Shown piece after piece: positions 61,067 through 64,000 of a stretch of DNA of 64,000 nucleotides; the stretch's first letter is position 1, and the number at the start of each line of letters is the position of its first letter. The position numbers and the translations under genes were made by a program. The notes under the pieces are model-generated. The model had not been told where the DNA came from. It saw only the letters and a program-made list of their open reading frames with translations, and did no database searches. Location: positions 372,001 to 436,000 of the forward strand of contig OZ243953.1 of assembly GCA_965214475.1 (NCBI GenBank), given 5' to 3'. Source of the stretch: SIRX01 sp965214475 (GTDB taxonomy: Bacteria; Actinomycetota; Rubrobacteria; Rubrobacterales; Rubrobacteraceae).

Positions 61067-62587
61067 ATGGCTGTTGTAGGTGTAGACATCGGCACGACGA
61101 GCACCAAGGTAATAGCTTACGCCCATGACGGTAGTATTCTGGCCGAAAAATCCGCCGGGTATGAGATGAATTCTCCCCATCCCGGTTGGGCGGAGCAGGA
61201 CCCGGATGAGATCTTCGAGGCGGTCGTCAGCTCGCTGGCTGAAGTGGCAAAAGTTGTTCACGAGGACGGTGGCGAAGTCGCCGGAGTGTCATTTAGCGCG
61301 GCCATGCACAGCCTGCTGGCGCTGGATGAAGACGGCAGGCCGTTGACCGCTTCGATCACCTACGCGGACAACCGGGCTGCGTCTCAGGGTGCGCGCATCC
61401 GCGATGAACTCGACGGGGCGGGACTCCACAGCCGCACCGGGACGCCGATACACCCGATGTCACCGCTCACCAAAATTCTGTGGTTTCGGGAAGAAGATAC
61501 GGCGACCTTCGAGGCGGCGGCCCGTTGGGTGTCGGTGAAAGAATATATCTTCTTCCATTTGTTTGGAGAGTGCGTAGTGGACCATTCCATAGCCTCTGCA
61601 ACCGGCCTCTTCAATCTGGAAGACCTGGATTGGGACTACGGGGCGCTGGACGTGGCCGGCATCTCGCGGAGAAAGTTATCCCGTCCGGTGCCGACTACCC
61701 ACAGGCTCACGGGAATGAACAAGGAGTCCGCCGACCGGTTGGGGTTGGGCGCCGACACGCCTTTTGTGGTTGGCGCCAACGACGGAGTGCTGGCGAACCT
61801 TGGGGTGGGTGCTGTAGACCCCGGCATTGTCGCCTGCTCCATCGGCACCAGCGGGGCGGTCCGCTCGGTCGTTGACCGGCCCCAGGTAGACGATGGCATG
61901 AAACTCTTTTGTTACGCGCTAACCGAGGACAAGTGGGTTATAGGAGGGCCGATCAACAACGGTGGCCTCGCACTCCAGTGGGCGCTAGAAGACGTTTTTC
62001 CCGGCGTAGTCCGGGAGGCTGAGGATCAGGACCGAGACTTGCATGAATTGGCGAGCGAGATGGTAGAAGAAGTGCCCGCCGGGTCGGAGGGTTTGATCTT
62101 TTTGCCGTACCTTACTGGGGAGCGCGCGCCGCACTGGAACGCGGACGCGAGGGGCGTCTTCTTCGGGCTCACGCTACAGCACAAGCGTAAGCACCTCATC
62201 CGGGCGGTTATGGAAGGTGTTATTTATCAGATGTACGCTGTTCAAAAAGCCCTGGAAGAAGTTTCCGGCGAGTCGCGAGAGATACGCGCCACCGGAGGAT
62301 TCGCCAACTCATCGCTCTGGCGTCAGATCATGGCGGACGTATTCCGGCGGGAGATCACATTCCCAGAAAGCTACGAAAGCTCCTGCCTGGGCGCCGCCCT
62401 CCTCGGCATGAAGGCGCTGAACATCATAGACTCGTTCGAAGTCGCAGAAGACATGATCCAAACCTCAACCAAACACCAGCCCGTCGAGGAAAATGTCGTT
62501 GTCTACGAGAAGCTAGTGCAAATATTCGACAAACTCTACGAACAGCTAAAACCGCAATTCACGGAAATCGCCGAACTCCAACGCTAG
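61067..62587 (+). CDS. gntK: FGGY carbohydrate kinase, probably gluconate kinase
   Basis: A 506-residue sugar kinase. VVGVDIGTTSTKVIAY is the N-terminal phosphate motif; GTSGAVRSVV and TGERAPHWNADARGVFFG are the FGGY signature parts; ATGGFANSSLWRQIMADV follows. Gluconate kinases of the Bacillus type share this layout, and the downstream GntP permease supports gluconate as substrate. ATG has GAGGTGA upstream. Xylulose or related sugars are less likely given the neighbour. Confidence 0.88.
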   Translation: MAVVGVDIGTTSTKVIAYAHDGSILAEKSAGYEMNSPHPGWAEQDPDEIFEAVVSSLAEVAKVVHEDGGEVAGVSFSAAMHSLLALDEDGRPLTASITYADNRAASQGARIRDELDGAGLHSRTGTPIHPMSPLTKILWFREEDTATFEAAARWVSVKEYIFFHLFGECVVDHSIASATGLFNLEDLDWDYGALDVAGISRRKLSRPVPTTHRLTGMNKESADRLGLGADTPFVVGANDGVLANLGVGAVDPGIVACSIGTSGAVRSVVDRPQVDDGMKLFCYALTEDKWVIGGPINNGGLALQWALEDVFPGVVREAEDQDRDLHELASEMVEEVPAGSEGLIFLPYLTGERAPHWNADARGVFFGLTLQHKRKHLIRAVMEGVIYQMYAVQKALEEVSGESREIRATGGFANSSLWRQIMADVFRREITFPESYESSCLGAALLGMKALNIIDSFEVAEDMIQTSTKHQPVEENVVVYEKLVQIFDKLYEQLKPQFTEIAELQR

Positions 62588-62644
62588 GCGCCAGAGGTCT
62601 ATTGATCCACTCAATAGGATGACAAACATTCTGCATAACAACAC

Positions 62645-62674
62645 TTGACTGTAGAGGTCTATGAGGCCTAACAT
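62645..62674 (+). promoter_or_regulatory. Putative promoter of gntP
   Basis: TTGACT (62645-62650), 18-base spacer and TAACAT (62669-62674). It is flanked by two inverted repeats: CTATTGA-N5-TCAATAG (62599-62617) and CCGTTGA-N6-TCAACGG (62680-62699), both with TTGA/TCAA half-sites. Confidence 0.5.
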
Positions 62675-62679
62675 ATATT

Positions 62680-62699
62680 CCGTTGATAGGGGTCAACGG
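62680..62699 (+). promoter_or_regulatory. Operator-like inverted repeat before gntP
   Basis: CCGTTGA, six bases, TCAACGG. It covers the expected transcription start of the promoter at 62645-62674, a repressor position. A related repeat lies at 62599-62617. Confidence 0.55.
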
Positions 62700-62832
62700 T
62701 GGGAGGTTCTATTGGAATGAGACGTTAGTCAGGACGTCAAACACCGGAACTAGCGCTTCCACAACACTTTAGCCGGGCTCAGTCCTATCAATAAGGGCGA
62801 GTGATGAGTCTGAATGGGAGAGGAGATCTACT

Positions 62833-64000
62833 GTGTCACCGTTCGTACTGTTAGCCATCATCGCCGTGGCTATTGTAACCATACTGTTTTTGATCCTCGT
62901 TTTGAAGATACACGCCTTTGTTACCCTACTTATTGTCAGCTTCTTTACCGCACTCGTTACCGGTATACCGCCAGGGGACATCATACAAGTCATTCAGGAT
63001 GGTATGGGCGGCACTCTGGGATACATCGCCGTCGTAGTAGGTCTCGGGGCGATGTTCGGAGAGGTACTGAGAGTTACCGGCGGAGCAGACCGGATAGCCC
63101 GCACGCTGGTTGGGGCTTTCGGCGAGGACCGCATACAGTGGGCCCTAGGCTTGACGGGCTTTCTAGTCGCCATACCGGTGTTCTTCGACGTCGGTCTGAT
63201 CATTATCATCCCGCTGGTCTATACGCTGGCTGAGCGGTTCGGAAGGTCTCTGCTCTACTACGCGATACCCCTGATAGCCGGCCTCGCTGTGACCCACAGC
63301 TTCATACCACCTACTCCCGGTCCGGTTGCAGCCGCCGCAATAATGGGGGCGGACCTCGGGTGGGTGATCCTTTGGGGAACGGTAGCCGGTATACCGGCGG
63401 TCATCGTCGGTGGCATTCTATTCGGGAAGTACATTGGCAACAGGATAAACGTTGGAGTGCCCGAGTACTTCCTCGAAGCCGAAGATGAGTTCAATGAAGA
63501 AGGGGATGAAGGGAAGACGACGCCCTCCTTCCTCCTCATCGTATCGATCATCTTGATTCCTCTTCTGCTTATCCTCATAAACACCCTCTCCGACATCGTG
63601 CTGCCGGACGATAGCTCCCTGAAAACCTTCCTAACACTTGTAGGGCATCCCTTCTCAGCCCTGACCATCGCTGTGCTACTTGCTTTCTACTTCATCGGTG
63701 TTCGGCATGGATATTCGGGAGACGAAGTTCAGCGTATGGCAACCAAAGCACTCGAGCCTGTCGGCCTCATCGTGCTGGTAACCGGTGCGGGCGGGGTGTT
63801 TGGAGCGGTGCTTTCGGAGAGTGGGCTTGGAGATAGCCTTCAGCAGCTTATGCAGGCCGCCAATATGCCCGTCATAGTGCTCGCTTTTCTAACCGCCGTT
63901 CTTATCCGGATCTCTTTGGGTTCGGCTACGGTCTCCATAGTCACGGCGGCTAGCGTGGTTGCACCCGTGATCGAGGCCGGCAACTACTCCGCACCCCTGA
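62833..64000 (+). CDS. gntP: GntP family gluconate permease, 5' part
   Basis: The first 389 codons of a gluconate:proton symporter; the frame is still open at the window end. GMGGTLGYIAVVVGLGAMFG is the family N-terminal block, PVFFDVGLIIIIPLVY the second, and HSFIPPTPGPVAAAA the third, all typical of GntP. Eleven or so hydrophobic helices are seen so far of about 14 in a 440-450 residue protein. GTG has AGAGGAG seven bases upstream. Long leader of about 150 bases holds two inverted repeats. Confidence 0.93.
   Translation, partial: MSPFVLLAIIAVAIVTILFLILVLKIHAFVTLLIVSFFTALVTGIPPGDIIQVIQDGMGGTLGYIAVVVGLGAMFGEVLRVTGGADRIARTLVGAFGEDRIQWALGLTGFLVAIPVFFDVGLIIIIPLVYTLAERFGRSLLYYAIPLIAGLAVTHSFIPPTPGPVAAAAIMGADLGWVILWGTVAGIPAVIVGGILFGKYIGNRINVGVPEYFLEAEDEFNEEGDEGKTTPSFLLIVSIILIPLLLILINTLSDIVLPDDSSLKTFLTLVGHPFSALTIAVLLAFYFIGVRHGYSGDEVQRMATKALEPVGLIVLVTGAGGVFGAVLSESGLGDSLQQLMQAANMPVIVLAFLTAVLIRISLGSATVSIVTAASVVAPVIEAGNYSAPL

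Overview
The window looks like chromosome of a member of the Rubrobacterales (deep-branching Actinomycetota). The basis is family-level protein resemblance, the comF-hpf-secA-prfB-ftsEX-rnr-smpB-ssrA order, frequent GTG/TTG starts, purine-rich ribosome binding sites and an unusually free use of ATA isoleucine codons. The genus is an inference; a 16S or marker-gene search would settle it.

Layout. (1) 1-8832: a tightly overlapping complex I operon nuoC-D-H-I-J-K-L-M-N, in which nuoD is followed directly by nuoH with no nuoE/F/G. (2) 8842-21149: housekeeping genes, namely a sugar nucleotidyltransferase, comF, the hibernation factor hpf, secA, prfB, a DUF2993-like lipid-binding protein, ftsE/ftsX, an RNase II/R exonuclease, smpB, tmRNA with a strong terminator, and murI, which looks leaderless. 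(3) 21189-26334: accessory DNA bounded by tRNAs (Pro, Gly, Arg, later His). A 953-bp IS5-family element sits inside an OLD-like ATPase/TOPRIM nuclease gene with a TTA target duplication. Two decayed tyrosine-recombinase C-termini, a membrane-anchored coiled-coil protein and a 29-residue membrane peptide follow. (4) 26433-33554: a low-molecular-weight phosphatase plus fructosamine-kinase pair, then a glyoxylate-shunt group (isocitrate dehydrogenase, LysR regulator, malate synthase, isocitrate lyase). (5) 33631-36619: a nonsense-broken small gene, an XRE regulator with two paralogous membrane proteins (one with a stop as its second codon), and an MFS transporter. (6) 36667-51048: fatty-acid and acyl-CoA metabolism (quinone oxidoreductase, acyl-CoA dehydrogenase, two acyl-CoA synthetases, PadR regulator, FadN-type enzyme, thiolase, MBL hydrolase, enoyl-CoA hydratase, PhzF-like protein), interrupted by a PQQ-type sugar dehydrogenase lipoprotein and clpS. 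(7) 51245-54561: a carbohydrate operon (aldo/keto reductase, sugar isomerase, GH1 glucosidase), then a DJ-1/PfpI protein. (8) 55450-58361: lycopene cyclase, Brp/Blh beta-carotene dioxygenase and a thermonuclease lipoprotein in one overlapping operon, which points to retinal production. (9) 58570-64000: SRPBCC protein, a tandem pair of small unknown paralogs, pterin carbinolamine dehydratase, pyrophosphatase, and gluconate kinase plus gluconate permease (cut by the window end).

Metabolic theme: beta-oxidation delivers acetyl-CoA, the glyoxylate shunt assimilates it, and complex I reoxidises NADH. Several strong inverted repeats (aceB, the acyl-CoA dehydrogenase promoter, the sugar dehydrogenase, gntP) suggest local repressors. 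The most notable observations are the datable IS insertion into a defence-like gene beside integrase remnants, the XRE/membrane-protein cassette with its ATG-TAG start, the cyclase-Blh operon, and several small ORFs.
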